Origin: Perkinsela sp. pyNocScin1 | Lineage: Eukaryota > Euglenozoa > Kinetoplastea > Prokinetoplastida > Perkinselidae | Direction of reading: 5' to 3' | DNA: 64,000 nucleotides | NCBI GenBank assembly: GCA_964019655.1 | Contig: CAXHTR010000008.1 | Span: forward strand, 248,001 to 312,000 | Shown: positions 44,378 through 53,628 of the stretch, in pieces | Numbering within the stretch: position 1 is the stretch's first letter | Layout of the letters: each line of letters begins with the position of its first letter | Notes under the pieces: model-generated | Told to the model about the DNA's origin: nothing | Database searches by the model: none | Seen by the model: only the letters and a program-made list of their open reading frames with translations | Program-made: the position numbers and the translations under genes

Positions 44378-44863
44378 ATGCAGTCAGTGACTTTGCCATC
44401 ATCTGCAGCACTCTATCGTAAGCTCATCAAGGCGTACGTCAAAAAATTTGACACGCAGCACGACGTCATCATACGAAGCTGGGTTGCCACCAAAGAGCAC
44501 TTCCAGCGAAACGCGCAGCTTCGGGATGCAAATGAGATCAAAAAGGCCAAAGAGTTTGCCATCGAGATGCACAGGTACGTTACGTGCGGTATCATCATGG
44601 CGTACGAAAAGCACAATGAGAAAGGCAAAAAGTACTTCAAAGTCACGCGAGAGATTCTGCAGGCGAGCAACAACCACGTTAACCCTGCGAGTGGGCAAAA
44701 CTTCATTGAAAAGTTTCAAGAGTACATGGACCCCGCTGAAAAAAATGCATTAATACAAAAGCTGAAAGAGGCTGGAATGTACACAGAAAAAACGTCACCA
44801 GGTGCGGTTGATGACCTCGCCTTCAAGACGCGGAGAAAAAAGCCTCTCGTCAAAGATCTCTAG
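44378..44863 (+). CDS. LYR-motif protein, complex III assembly factor LYRM7/MZM1-like
   Basis: A 161-residue basic, helical protein with A-L-Y-R-K-L-I-K-A near the start, the L-Y-R motif of the mitochondrial LYRM family. N-E-I-K-K-A-K-E-F-A-I-E-M-H-R-Y-V-T-C-G-I-I then matches the second and third helices of LYRM7/MZM1. That protein delivers or stabilises the Rieske Fe-S subunit of complex III in the matrix. The C-terminus is longer than in the family (about 100 residues), with F-I-E-K-F-Q-E-Y-M-D-P-A-E-K. Another LYR protein is possible. Confidence 0.65.
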   Translation: MQSVTLPSSAALYRKLIKAYVKKFDTQHDVIIRSWVATKEHFQRNAQLRDANEIKKAKEFAIEMHRYVTCGIIMAYEKHNEKGKKYFKVTREILQASNNHVNPASGQNFIEKFQEYMDPAEKNALIQKLKEAGMYTEKTSPGAVDDLAFKTRRKKPLVKDL

Positions 44864-44933
44864 CAACATACTTGGCTGTACAATGGCCATGACTTTTTTT
44901 GTAAATAAGACTTTTATCTTGCTAGAATATAGC

Positions 44934-45827
44934 ATGTCTGACCTCGGGGCAATTCTATTAAACACTGAAAGCTCTCTTGCAGATCGCGTGCGGGCGCTTC
45001 ACGACATCCGGGTGTGCGAGCTGTCGACGGCGTCGAAAGTCCAAATTCTCAGAGATGCGGTGCGCACGACATCGAACGTGCTACTCTTGCACGAAATCAT
45101 GTATGAACTCGGGCAGATCGGAACGGCAGATGAGGTTGATTTTTTGCAAAACATCATGCTGGACGAATCACACGATATTGTCACGAGACATGAGGCTGGC
45201 GAAGCCCTCGGAGCGATTCAGAGCCCCTCTGCCATCGCTATTTTGACAGACGTGTCGAAATCGAAGGTTGGCGCATCGAAGGCATATCCCGTTGAGCTCG
45301 TCGAGACGTGCGACCTTGCGATCGATCGCATTCGTGCGCGTTCGGTCGAGACAGAGCAGTCCGCCTACTCCTCGATCGACCCAGCCCTTCCCCACAAGTC
45401 CAAATCCATCGCTGAAATGCGCGGTGTCCTTGCCCAGAGTCATCTCGATGGCCGCGTGAGCCTCTACGAGCGCTACCAAGCGCTCTTCCGTCTGCGGGAA
45501 GAAAATGATGTTGAGGGCCTCTGCGAGGTCATGCGTAGCGACGCAACCTCCGCACTTTTGCGGCACGAAATCGCGTTTGTCCTCGGCCAGATGGAGAGCG
45601 AGCGAAGCGTGACAGATCTCTGCGCTGTGCTTGCCACGCGGGACGAGCACCCGATGGTACGCCACGAGGCCGCGGAGGCGCTTGGAGCCATTGCCACGCC
45701 CGTGTGCCTCGATGCAATCAAAGCGTGCCTGGAGAATCCTGCTGAAGACACTCTCGTAAGCGATTCATGCGTCATTGCGCTCGACATGTACGACTACTAC
45801 AAAAATTGGTCGAACGCCAACAGGTGA
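44934..45827 (+). CDS. Deoxyhypusine hydroxylase (DOHH)
   Basis: 297 residues from the Met at 44934 (M-S-D-L-G-A-I-L-L). The longest frame, from 44802, runs through the end of the preceding gene and is not used. The protein is a HEAT-repeat di-iron enzyme that completes hypusine on eIF5A. Its four metal-binding His-Glu pairs are visible: L-H-E-I-M-Y-E-L-G-Q, R-H-E-A-G-E-A-L-G-A, R-H-E-I-A-F-V-L-G-Q and R-H-E-A-A-E-A-L-G-A. They lie in two symmetric halves, as the family requires. From here on the sequence turns G+C rich. Confidence 0.95.
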   Translation: MSDLGAILLNTESSLADRVRALHDIRVCELSTASKVQILRDAVRTTSNVLLLHEIMYELGQIGTADEVDFLQNIMLDESHDIVTRHEAGEALGAIQSPSAIAILTDVSKSKVGASKAYPVELVETCDLAIDRIRARSVETEQSAYSSIDPALPHKSKSIAEMRGVLAQSHLDGRVSLYERYQALFRLREENDVEGLCEVMRSDATSALLRHEIAFVLGQMESERSVTDLCAVLATRDEHPMVRHEAAEALGAIATPVCLDAIKACLENPAEDTLVSDSCVIALDMYDYYKNWSNANR

Positions 45828-45929
45828 AGGTGGTGTCTCTCTCTCGGTAAATCATTTTCGAGCACTGATACACCCACCCTTTTTTTTCAATATTCTGAAT
45901 TCTATGAAGCGCACAGCTAGCTCGGCACC

Positions 45930-48509
45930 ATGCACGACCCATCGCGCGTAAAAAACTTGTGTGTTCTTGCCCACGTCGATCACGGTAAGACGACGCTGTG
46001 CGACTATCTCATCAGCTCGAGCGGCGTGATCGCACCGGGGCTCGCAGGCGAGCTGCGCTTCATGGATAGCCGCCCGGACGAGCAGGAGAAAAAAATCACA
46101 GTCAAGACATCCGTGATATCGCTCGCGCACGAGGGCTCAATTTTTAACGTTGTCGACTCCCCGGGCCACTTCGACTTCACCTCCGAGGTCAGCGTCGCGC
46201 TGCGGCTCGCCGAGGCTGCGTTCGTCGTCATCGACGTCGTTGACGGCGTGACGAGCCAAACGGAGTACCTCATTCGCAACGCGTTTGCCGAAGAGATCCG
46301 CATGTGCGTCGTTTTTTCCAAGATCGATCTCCTCCTCACCGTCCTCTACATGACCCCGCGGGAAATAGAGGAGCGTTTCGCCGAGATCCTCGCCAGGTGC
46401 AACGCCATCATGGCTGATCTCTTGCTCGCAGACCAGTGCCCGGGCGAGAGCACCGACGAAGCGCACTTCGCACCGGAGCACGGCAATGTTTTGTTCACAA
46501 GCGCGAAATGGGGGATCGGCTTTTCCATTGACGACATGGCCGAGATGTATCACAGAAAGCATGGGTGGAAGGTGGAAACGGCGCGCCGCACGCTGTGGGG
46601 GCCCTTTGTATTCGACGGTGCCAAGCAGCGCATCCTGAAGCGAAAGGCGAGCAACATTGACTGCCCAACAATGTTCGAAGAATTCGTCGCGCAGCCCCTG
46701 CACGACTTCGTCCACGCGTTTAGCGACAAAACTGCGAGCAGCGAAGCGCTTGAGCGGCTCTTTCTGGGCAAGAGGGATGATCTCATTGGCGCGTCCATCG
46801 AAAGCGCCATGAAAGCGTGGTCGCCGCTCAATGCGGCCCTTATGCGAACTATTCAGCGCGTCTTCCCGAGTGCCGCAGACGCCCCGCACGCAAAAATTTG
46901 CAACACTGCCCCTCTGGAAACGAACGATCTCACCAGCGTGGCCACAGACGAAGATGACATGCGCAGTGTGCTCGCCGCGTGCTCTCAGGAGTCACCGCTT
47001 ACAATCGCATTCATCGCCAAGGTGGCGAGCACGAGTCTCGCGCACAGGCCATACGTTGGTGTGTGCAAGGTGTATTCGGGTGCCCTCAAGCTGGGGCAGT
47101 CACTTTATATTGAGACCGGTGACGGGCAAACGCTCATGGGCTCAGTGGACTACCTCGGTCTCTTCCAGGGCTTCGAGATTATCAGCGTGCAGCGCGCTGG
47201 GGCGGGCAACATCTGCGCGGTCGGCGGCGACTTCATCAGCGATGTCATCAAGTTTGGCACACTGTCGAGCCAGGCGCTGCCGCGGCCCCTGCGGCCGATG
47301 CGCATTTTTTACCCGTCTGTCTTCCGCACTGCCGTGCGGCCAAAGGACCTGCGCGACCTCCACGCGCTGCGCCAAGCGCTCCGCACGCTCAACGCGCTCG
47401 ACTTACAGCTTGAGGTGACGGTGGACGATGACGGCGAGTTCGTTCTCGGCACCGCTGGGGTCGTGCACACAGAGCGCTGCATAACGGATCTGCGGGCAAT
47501 GGCGGCCGTCGAGGTCGAGGCGTCCGAGCCCATCATCCGCATGCACGAGGCCATTCATAATATTTCATTAAAGCACACCGCCCTTGCCCCTAAATCCCAT
47601 GCGTTTGCCTACGACTTCCGCGCTTTTGGCGTACCGCAGGAGATGCGCGATGCTTTGGACCACAACGAATGCGCGCGGCCAACCGAGTGGAAAAAGTTTG
47701 CACGAGAAGTTCTCGCGGGCATCGACATGGCACAGTTTGCGATCATCGAAGGAAAGCGCAGCAATTTTTTGTTGCTGCCCGTTCAGACCTGTGAGGAAAG
47801 CAAGCCGGAGTGGGTGGATCACATTGTCTCCGCCTTCAACACGACCATGAAGGCAGGCCCACTTGCGAAGTTTCCAGTCACGGGCGTCTGTCTCATTGTC
47901 CGGGACATTGTCAGGCGGGAGAGTGGCTGCAGCATTTTTGAAGAGGGAAAGCTGGGTGATGAAGACTGCCAAGCGCTGCTGCGCGAGCTGCCGGGCGCCA
48001 TCCGGCACGCGATGCAGCGCAACGTGGGCGTCCTCACCGAGCCGTGCTACGCGTGCGAGGTCTCCGTGAAGAGCAACGGGCCGATCGGCAAGATCTATGG
48101 CCTGATCAACGAGCGCCGCGGCAAGATTATCGCCGAGGACCAGACACAGCACACCGTTGTCGCGCTCAGCCGCTTCACGCTATTCGCAAAAATCCCTGTG
48201 AGCGAGTCGCAGCGCGTGATCGACGCGATCCACCACGCGAGCGGCGGCCAGGCCTCGTGCCAGTTTTTTTCAAGTGGCTGGGAGGACGTCGCTGATTATT
48301 CTGTAGACGATGCCGCCGACGAAGCAGAGAGGGGCAGCCCCGCCGAGGGTGCGCAAGACGTCGTACTCGGCGGCGTCGAGCGGCCGTGGTTCCTGGGGAA
48401 CACGTCGTGGGCGCTCATCAAGCGTATCAAGCAGGCACAGGGCCTCACGCCGTGCTTTCAACTTCCGAAGGACGGGGAGAAGCAAAAGTTTGCGAATAAG
48501 GCGGCGTGA
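45930..48509 (+). CDS. EFL1: EFL1/Ria1, EF2-like GTPase of 60S maturation
   Basis: An 859-residue translation-type GTPase. G1 A-H-V-D-H-G-K-T-T lies at about 14-22. The switch region F-M-D-S-R-P-D-E-Q-E-K-K-I-T-V-K is the EFL1 form, whereas EF2 differs there. G3 is D-S-P-G-H-F-D-F and G4 is F-S-K-I-D-L. The C-terminal domains contain G-L-I-N-E-R-R-G-K-I and a loop with A-K-I-P-V-S-E-S-Q-R. EFL1 with SBDS releases eIF6 from pre-60S subunits in the cytosol. The length is below yeast Ria1 (1110), because the usual insertions in domain II are short or missing. The EF2 diphthamide loop is not present. Confidence 0.92.
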   Translation: MHDPSRVKNLCVLAHVDHGKTTLCDYLISSSGVIAPGLAGELRFMDSRPDEQEKKITVKTSVISLAHEGSIFNVVDSPGHFDFTSEVSVALRLAEAAFVVIDVVDGVTSQTEYLIRNAFAEEIRMCVVFSKIDLLLTVLYMTPREIEERFAEILARCNAIMADLLLADQCPGESTDEAHFAPEHGNVLFTSAKWGIGFSIDDMAEMYHRKHGWKVETARRTLWGPFVFDGAKQRILKRKASNIDCPTMFEEFVAQPLHDFVHAFSDKTASSEALERLFLGKRDDLIGASIESAMKAWSPLNAALMRTIQRVFPSAADAPHAKICNTAPLETNDLTSVATDEDDMRSVLAACSQESPLTIAFIAKVASTSLAHRPYVGVCKVYSGALKLGQSLYIETGDGQTLMGSVDYLGLFQGFEIISVQRAGAGNICAVGGDFISDVIKFGTLSSQALPRPLRPMRIFYPSVFRTAVRPKDLRDLHALRQALRTLNALDLQLEVTVDDDGEFVLGTAGVVHTERCITDLRAMAAVEVEASEPIIRMHEAIHNISLKHTALAPKSHAFAYDFRAFGVPQEMRDALDHNECARPTEWKKFAREVLAGIDMAQFAIIEGKRSNFLLLPVQTCEESKPEWVDHIVSAFNTTMKAGPLAKFPVTGVCLIVRDIVRRESGCSIFEEGKLGDEDCQALLRELPGAIRHAMQRNVGVLTEPCYACEVSVKSNGPIGKIYGLINERRGKIIAEDQTQHTVVALSRFTLFAKIPVSESQRVIDAIHHASGGQASCQFFSSGWEDVADYSVDDAADEAERGSPAEGAQDVVLGGVERPWFLGNTSWALIKRIKQAQGLTPCFQLPKDGEKQKFANKAA

Positions 48510-48587
48510 ACCTTTCCACAGTTTTTCCTTTGAAGCGCGCGCTTTTTTTTTTGTAAATTTCCTCAATTTCTTCTCTCTCTTAATCAA

Positions 48588-50237
48588 ATGTCACCTTGGG
48601 ACAGCCTCGCCAAGCTCTTTCAGGACAACCCTGTGCCGAGGCCCTGCGCACTCCGGTACGGCACTGCAGGATTTCGCGGAGACGCAGCGATGATCGCACC
48701 CATCGCGTGCCGAATGGCCGCGCTCATGGCCGTCCGCGCCCTCACAGTGCACACGCAGCGCCCGGGCGCCGTCGCTGTGGTCACCGGCATCTGCATCACA
48801 GCAAGCCATAACCCTGCCCCCGATAACGGCCTCAAACTCATCGATGCCAACGGCGAGATGCTCCCGCCAGCGTGGGAGGCTGTCGCTTCGCGCGTCATGC
48901 AGAGTGACGCGGCGGCAATCGACGAATTTCGTCAAATGCTCGCATCCATCGGGGTGGAAGAAAGTAAAATGAGCGCTTGCTATGTTGCCATAGGGAGGGA
49001 CACGAGGCCCTCCGGCTTGTACGTGCAAGATCTCTGCGAGCAGGCGCTGCAAGCCATTGGTGCCCACTGTCTGAAAATGGGGCTCGTGACAACACCGGAG
49101 ATGCATTCGTATATCGAGCGGCTATACTTCGAAGGGGGGATACCCCACGTCTGTGGAACAAATGGCTACGCAGAATGCCTCGCTGCTTCCTTTTCGCGGG
49201 CGTATGAACGATGTGCTTCACGAGAGAAGTGGACGGTCCTTGTTGACTGCTCCAATGGGGTGGGGGCGCTGCGCCTCGATGCGCTGCGCGCGAGCCTCGC
49301 ACACCTCCTGGAAATTCACCTCTTCAACACAGACGTTAATGACCCGGCGAAGCTCAACAGCTACTGCGGCTCTGACTTCATCATGGAGAACGGTAGCTGG
49401 CCGTGCTGCATGCTCGAATGGTCCCAGTTGCGCGGCGTCAGCGCGGCCAAAACGCTTTTCGTGTCCATCGACGGCGACGCAGATCGAATTATCTGTGGCG
49501 TAGTTCACGCTGGGCGAGCCCATACGCTGAGTGGGGACTACATCCAGACGCTCTTTGCCTTGCTCATGCAGCGGCTCCTGCGCGACGCGGGCTTGCCATA
49601 CAACGTGTCCGTCGTACAGACACCGTACGCTAACGGCGGGGCAACAAACTTTTTGCGAAACACTTTAAAAATTCCAGTGAAGACAGTGCCAACCGGCCTG
49701 AAGCACTGTCAGCGCGCGGCGCGGCAGGGCGATGTCGCTATCTACTTTGAGCACAATGGCCATGGCTCGATACAGTTTTCACCCGAGGCGCGCAGGGACT
49801 TTGCTGATCACGAGCTACTCAGTAGTCTGGCAGGCATGCTGAGCCAAACGTGTGGGGACGCCATAGTCAATATGCTGACGGTCGTCTGCGCGCTCGCGCA
49901 CCTTGGGATCAGCCCGCTGGAGTGGAGGTTTCTCTACTCCGAGCGGCACGCGGCTACCTACAGAGTTTCGATGGACGCGGAGATGCTCGGGTGCATGCGG
50001 ACAGATGCGCTGCAGACTGAAGTACTCGAGCCGACAGGAGTGCAAAGCTGCTGTGAGGCAGCCACTTGCGCTGTGCTCAAAGCGCTGAGCGTCGAACGCT
50101 ATTCGGTGCGCTTTTTCGTCCGACCGAGCGGGACAGAGCCCGTTCTGCGTGTGTACGTTGAGAGTCCAAGCGCGGATATTACATTGCAGACTTCACAGGC
50201 TATCCAGGAAGCTCTATCGAAATTTTATCGAAAGTAA
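48588..50237 (+). CDS. AGM1: Phosphoacetylglucosamine mutase
   Basis: A 549-residue alpha-D-phosphohexomutase that converts GlcNAc-6-phosphate to GlcNAc-1-phosphate for UDP-GlcNAc supply (GPI anchors, N-glycans). Seen: R-Y-G-T-A-G-F-R at about 22-29, the phosphoserine loop I-T-A-S-H-N-P-A-P-D-N-G at about 65-76, the Mg2+ loop D-G-D-A-D-R, Y-F-E-H-N-G-H-G-S, and the phosphate-binding R-P-S-G-T-E-P-V-L-R-V-Y-V near the end. This order and the P-D-N-G variant define the AGM1 group rather than phosphoglucomutase. It is the last long gene of the plus-strand cluster. Confidence 0.94.
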   Translation: MSPWDSLAKLFQDNPVPRPCALRYGTAGFRGDAAMIAPIACRMAALMAVRALTVHTQRPGAVAVVTGICITASHNPAPDNGLKLIDANGEMLPPAWEAVASRVMQSDAAAIDEFRQMLASIGVEESKMSACYVAIGRDTRPSGLYVQDLCEQALQAIGAHCLKMGLVTTPEMHSYIERLYFEGGIPHVCGTNGYAECLAASFSRAYERCASREKWTVLVDCSNGVGALRLDALRASLAHLLEIHLFNTDVNDPAKLNSYCGSDFIMENGSWPCCMLEWSQLRGVSAAKTLFVSIDGDADRIICGVVHAGRAHTLSGDYIQTLFALLMQRLLRDAGLPYNVSVVQTPYANGGATNFLRNTLKIPVKTVPTGLKHCQRAARQGDVAIYFEHNGHGSIQFSPEARRDFADHELLSSLAGMLSQTCGDAIVNMLTVVCALAHLGISPLEWRFLYSERHAATYRVSMDAEMLGCMRTDALQTEVLEPTGVQSCCEAATCAVLKALSVERYSVRFFVRPSGTEPVLRVYVESPSADITLQTSQAIQEALSKFYRK

Positions 50238-50738
50238 GTGAAGGCCAAGTTGGGTGTATCGCTACGGAAACTGCGATGCCAGAAGGTGTGGGCATGTAAA
50301 GGAAGGGATGATCGTGTATCGGCAGTGCACCAGGAGTGGTTTACAGGTGATATGCGCTCTCGAGCGTTCCTTGGTGAGTTCGAAATTCAATCGACTACGG
50401 GCATCAACCTCGTAATGCATATTCTTTGCTCATGCTCAATCCATGCGTTCGCCATGTGTATTTCACGATTTCTAGCAGTTGCAAATGCCTGGAGCAAACG
50501 TTTGTGCTACAGCTGCACACACCAGCAGGACGAAACGAATATTGTTGGAGGTCAAACGCGAGCTCCAAGTCAAGAAAAATCTCCGTATAGTTTCTCGTGC
50601 TTATAGCTGATATCTTTTTGCCATGAGTACGAGTGCTGCCCACTTCAAAATCGCACTCGATAGATGAGCAGCTATTACTTATATTCTTCGGACACATCAT
50701 TTGAACTGATTCGCAAATATTTCAGAATCCCATTGAGC

Positions 50739-50882
50739 ATGTCTCGACAGGTTGGAAGAGTAGTGAGATCAACTGCACATGAGGTTGTACAGATCCCCTA
50801 TGTGTGGTGGAATATACCTGCGAGTCAAAGCCCATCTCGCGAGTATTGGATAGAGTTCTTTAAGTATGGTGCCATATCATGA
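50739..50882 (+). CDS. Very small putative protein (47 aa) at the end of the plus cluster
   Basis: An ORF starting M-S-R-Q-V-G-R-V-V-R and containing Y-V-W-W-N-I-P-A-S-Q and Y-W-I-E-F-F-K-Y-G, ending at a TGA at 50880-50882. The same frame extends upstream to an ATG at 50664 without clear protein character. The aromatic, basic composition is typical of tiny mitochondrial respiratory subunits. The stop abuts the stop of an opposing minus-strand ORF. No family is recognised and it may be chance. Confidence 0.4.
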   Translation: MSRQVGRVVRSTAHEVVQIPYVWWNIPASQSPSREYWIEFFKYGAIS

Positions 50883-50996
50883 AAGCGGCTTTACGTTGAA
50901 TTTCTGCGAAAGCAGTGTGCGATAATACTCGATGAAGATCCGGAAAATCGCCGAAACGGCATTTGTGGTGTACCAATACATTGTGCTTTTCATCAT
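50877..50996 (-). CDS. Very small putative protein (39 aa), possibly second exon
   Basis: A minus-strand ORF beginning M-M-K-S-T-M-Y-W-Y and continuing A-V-S-A-I-F-R-I-F-I-E-Y-Y-R-T-L-L, a plausible membrane or amphipathic helix. It ends with TGA at 50879-50877. A short ATG-led stretch upstream (from 51183, M-A-A-K-N-D-A-L-I-P-K) could join it through an intron of about 130 bp ending just before C-A-C-A-A-T-G near 50986. That would give about 59 residues, but the donor is not a consensus. The direction fits the last gene of the minus-strand cluster. Confidence 0.35.
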   Translation of the reverse strand: MMKSTMYWYTTNAVSAIFRIFIEYYRTLLSQKFNVKPLS

Positions 50997-51359
50997 CTGC
51001 GGAATATGATGAGTTCAACTTTTCCGTTAAGCGATACGGCGATAAGCCGAAATTGGAGCTATCATTCAGATACTAGAGGCCCAATGCCTCTATGGTCGTG
51101 CAGCATTTATAACAGAGAGCTTTTCCTTGCATGCGCGGAATACAGCTCGATCTTTGGAATAAGCGCATCATTCTTAGCAGCCATGGTAAGGTAAACCATA
51201 TGCAAACTACAATATGGACCTAAAAGCCAACACTCTTCTGAAATTTTACACTTCTCTCTTCCCCGCGTCTTAAGGAAAGGATATCAGTTTACATACCTTG
51301 AGTCCCGCGCCTGGGCTACGGCTACATTGCCCCTCATCCACTTTGCGTAGCATCAGTCC

Positions 51360-52211
51360 TTACGCTTTCTGAAATCTGCGAAGAGAGTCAAAGAGGACTT
51401 TGAGCGACGCTCGCTGCTGCACGGGGCTGAAGGCGAGCGCCGCCCATATCATCCCGAGGAAGACCCCGCCGACGCTTCCCCACTCGCGGACCCTCGGGTC
51501 AGCGACGGTCTCTTGTTCGACGGGGCCGTAGAAGCGCTCGAGACCAGGGCTCGCGAATCGCAAGCGCAGCGGCTGTTCTTCCGGCTTTTTACCTTCCATG
51601 AAGTCCCTCGACAACTCGAGATACATCGGCGCGAGCACATACTCTTCGATGAGCTTGTACGCGATGAATGCTGTCCCTATCACACAGCTCACGCGATGCG
51701 ACGCTGCGTACTTGCTCAGCACGAGCGACGCGCTCATTCCCGTGAGCGCACCAGAGCATGTCGCGCATGCATCATAGGGCGTCATGTTCTTCTGCGGGCG
51801 CAAGCTTGACTGAAACTGAAAGCAGCCGCCGGCAAACATGCCGCCGAGAAACGTCATCGCCGTGGTGCGCATAAAACCGAAGCGATGAACCCAAGCCGTC
51901 CCAACCGTCAGTCCAACGATTGCATGCAGCGTAAAGTCGAGCACCGACGAGCAGTACATAACAGCGAGGGGGTTCGGAAAGATCGACTTCAAATCGACAA
52001 GCGTCCACTGCCGCTCGTACGCAGTGCTCTCGCGCCCCCGGCGCGGGCGCGGGAGCGTTGTGAGGAAAATGTCGCGGAGAATGTTCGGCTTATCCCAGGC
52101 GAGCGTGCGCGGGTTCTGGCCGATGAGCGAGTTGTAGTGGTACGACGTCCAGGTGATGTGCTGGCAGAGAAAGCAGCACGCCCAGAGCTTTGCGGGGCCG
52201 GAACGTGGCAT
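51360..52211 (-). CDS. Multi-span membrane protein, unknown, probably mitochondrial
   Basis: About 283 residues from the Met at 52211 (M-P-R-S-G-P-A-K-L-W). The longest frame starts at 52313. Hydrophobic segments lie near V-L-D-F-T-L-H-A-I-V-G-L-T-V-G, M-T-F-L-G-G-M-F-A-G-G, S-C-V-I-G-T-A-F-I-A-Y and V-F-L-G-M-I-W-A-A-L-A-F. The Gly-rich spans recall Tim17/22/23-like or small carrier proteins, but the PRAT motif does not fit and I make no family call. The tail contains R-E-W-G-S-V-G-G. It is G+C rich like the PrimPol gene beside it. Confidence 0.7.
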   Translation of the reverse strand: MPRSGPAKLWACCFLCQHITWTSYHYNSLIGQNPRTLAWDKPNILRDIFLTTLPRPRRGRESTAYERQWTLVDLKSIFPNPLAVMYCSSVLDFTLHAIVGLTVGTAWVHRFGFMRTTAMTFLGGMFAGGCFQFQSSLRPQKNMTPYDACATCSGALTGMSASLVLSKYAASHRVSCVIGTAFIAYKLIEEYVLAPMYLELSRDFMEGKKPEEQPLRLRFASPGLERFYGPVEQETVADPRVREWGSVGGVFLGMIWAALAFSPVQQRASLKVLFDSLRRFQKA

Positions 52212-52328
52212 CCTGACCCGACTACGTAAAATGTAGGAAATAGATACACGAAAAAGAGAAATATAACTGATAGAATTTTTAGATAGAAAAGCATTTTGCA
52301 CCTTTTCACACACGGGTAGCCACGAGGA

Positions 52329-53540
52329 TCACCGATTCTCTAAAAAAGCCGCCCTCACCTCCGGCGGAATGTCCACCGGCGCACCCCTATAACTTTTGCA
52401 CGCAGCGTCGAAGCACCTTTGATAAAAGATCCAGTCGCTCAGGTTAACGACGACGTATGTGCCGTTGCTTTTGTGCTCACGCCCGATGTTTCCGCAGTAC
52501 CGAAGGTTTTTTAGGGCGTAGCACACAACGTTTTCGTCCCCTGTACGAAAAATGGTCCGGTAGTCGTCGATGGTCTCCCGAACAAAGGCGTCGATCACAG
52601 GGTGAAAGCTCTTGGCTGGGTAGCTACTGCGCATACTCTGGTGAGCCCCAGCTGGCCCATGCATTGGCCTGCACTCGGCCGACTTCGCGTAGCCGCGGAG
52701 CGAACGCTCAGGCAAAACCGAGCACGCGTGCATATTGGTGATGAGCGATGCCTCGAAGAGCGCCCGAGTCAGCGCCTGCTCCACGACGAAATCGCCTGCT
52801 TCAGTGTGGTGGACGGCGCACGGAACGAAGAAGCTCTCCTTTGCCTTCTTCCGACTCCCTGCTGTGCGGAACGTGCGGTTCCGCGTGTACACGCCGATGT
52901 CGATGAGCTCGGCCGGGGCGCCGAGGCTTGCCAGCACGAGCGGTGTGATGATCTCACGCACCCACCGGCCCATGACCGCATTGTTTGGGAAGACGTAAAA
53001 GGAGCTACGCGAAGGACTTGCGGGGAAGCGGATAATCAAGTGCAACGAGAACTTATCGTTCACCACCGGGAGGCTCCTGAGCAAGACAATATCACTCGTT
53101 TCCACACGCAGTCGCTGCCCGCTGCTGTTGGCAGGCATTATGCCGCTACAATTGATTGCGTCGGCGAAGGCTTGCAGGATAGCCGGAATCGGCGGTGCAA
53201 TCGTAACGTTGCATTCAACGTCGAAGTACGCGTGGCACGGTGCGCCTTCCTCGATGAGCTCGTAGAAGAAGCGTCGGTTCACCGCTGTCTCCTGAAGAGC
53301 CTGCCAGGTTTGCTCGACCGATGCGACGAAGAAGTATCTCCCGCGCGACGAGGCCGCGTCGTCTGCGTACTCTGCGGCAAAGACGAAGAGCTGCTCGTCG
53401 GCGCCAAGCACGCTGAGGGACAGGCGACTCCCTGCCCAGAGCATTTCGTCTGCTGCGTCTGCACGCTGCTCGAGCAGAAGTCTGCGGTGCGCTACTGCCT
53501 CTGCTTGTGTGGCAAATGTCGCGACACTACGCATAAACAC
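52329..53540 (-). CDS. Primase-polymerase (PrimPol/CCDC111 family)
   Basis: A 403-residue archaeo-eukaryotic primase with DNA priming and damage-tolerance activity. Motif I D-V-E lies at 107-109 (H-A-Y-F-D-V-E-C), motif II S-L-H at 165-167 (K-F-S-L-H-L-I), and motif III near D-I-G-V-Y-T-R-N-R-T (212-222). A C-terminal UL52-type zinc finger has Cys349, His356, Cys376 and Cys381 within C-G-N-I-G-R-E-H-K-S-N and Y-Q-R-C-F-D-A-A-C. It is shorter than human PrimPol (560), because the C-terminal RPA-binding tail is absent. Kinetoplastids encode two PrimPol-like enzymes, PPL1 and PPL2, and this resembles the shorter class. Confidence 0.93.
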   Translation of the reverse strand: MFMRSVATFATQAEAVAHRRLLLEQRADAADEMLWAGSRLSLSVLGADEQLFVFAAEYADDAASSRGRYFFVASVEQTWQALQETAVNRRFFYELIEEGAPCHAYFDVECNVTIAPPIPAILQAFADAINCSGIMPANSSGQRLRVETSDIVLLRSLPVVNDKFSLHLIIRFPASPSRSSFYVFPNNAVMGRWVREIITPLVLASLGAPAELIDIGVYTRNRTFRTAGSRKKAKESFFVPCAVHHTEAGDFVVEQALTRALFEASLITNMHACSVLPERSLRGYAKSAECRPMHGPAGAHQSMRSSYPAKSFHPVIDAFVRETIDDYRTIFRTGDENVVCYALKNLRYCGNIGREHKSNGTYVVVNLSDWIFYQRCFDAACKSYRGAPVDIPPEVRAAFLENR

Positions 53541-53628
53541 TGCATCATTGTATTCAAAGAGGCAAAGCGGCGACGAGTTTGCGAGGCAAAGCGCTGATAC
53601 GAGATATTTAGGCTTTCAATAGGCGTAG

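Larger units (their letters stand above)
50238..51359. other. Convergent strand-switch region, mostly non-coding
   Basis: The plus-strand cluster ends with AGM1 and the minus-strand cluster resumes at 51360, leaving about 1.1 kb. Only two tiny ORFs at 50739-50996 (listed separately) look protein-like. The rest holds short, frame-broken ORFs on both strands (such as 50404-50700 minus and 51006-51194 plus) without recognisable content. No tRNA, rRNA or simple repeat is seen. Convergent switches in kinetoplastids are termination regions for both polycistronic units. Confidence 0.55.

Noticed and set aside
50238-50606. Open frame directly after the AGM1 stop codon
   Set aside because: It has no ATG at its beginning and reads Cys- and Ser-rich low-quality sequence, so a read-through domain is not supported.
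50404-50700. 98-codon minus-strand ORF in the convergent switch region
   Set aside because: Cys-rich, irregular composition with no motif. It overlaps the better plus-strand small ORF and shows no clear start signal.
51006-51194. 62-codon plus-strand ORF in the convergent switch region
   Set aside because: No protein-like features. It lies opposite the possible first exon of the minus-strand small gene.
51360-52211. Tim17/22/23-type import protein
   Set aside because: The spans are Gly-rich, but the PRAT motif spacing is not met, so the gene is left as unknown.
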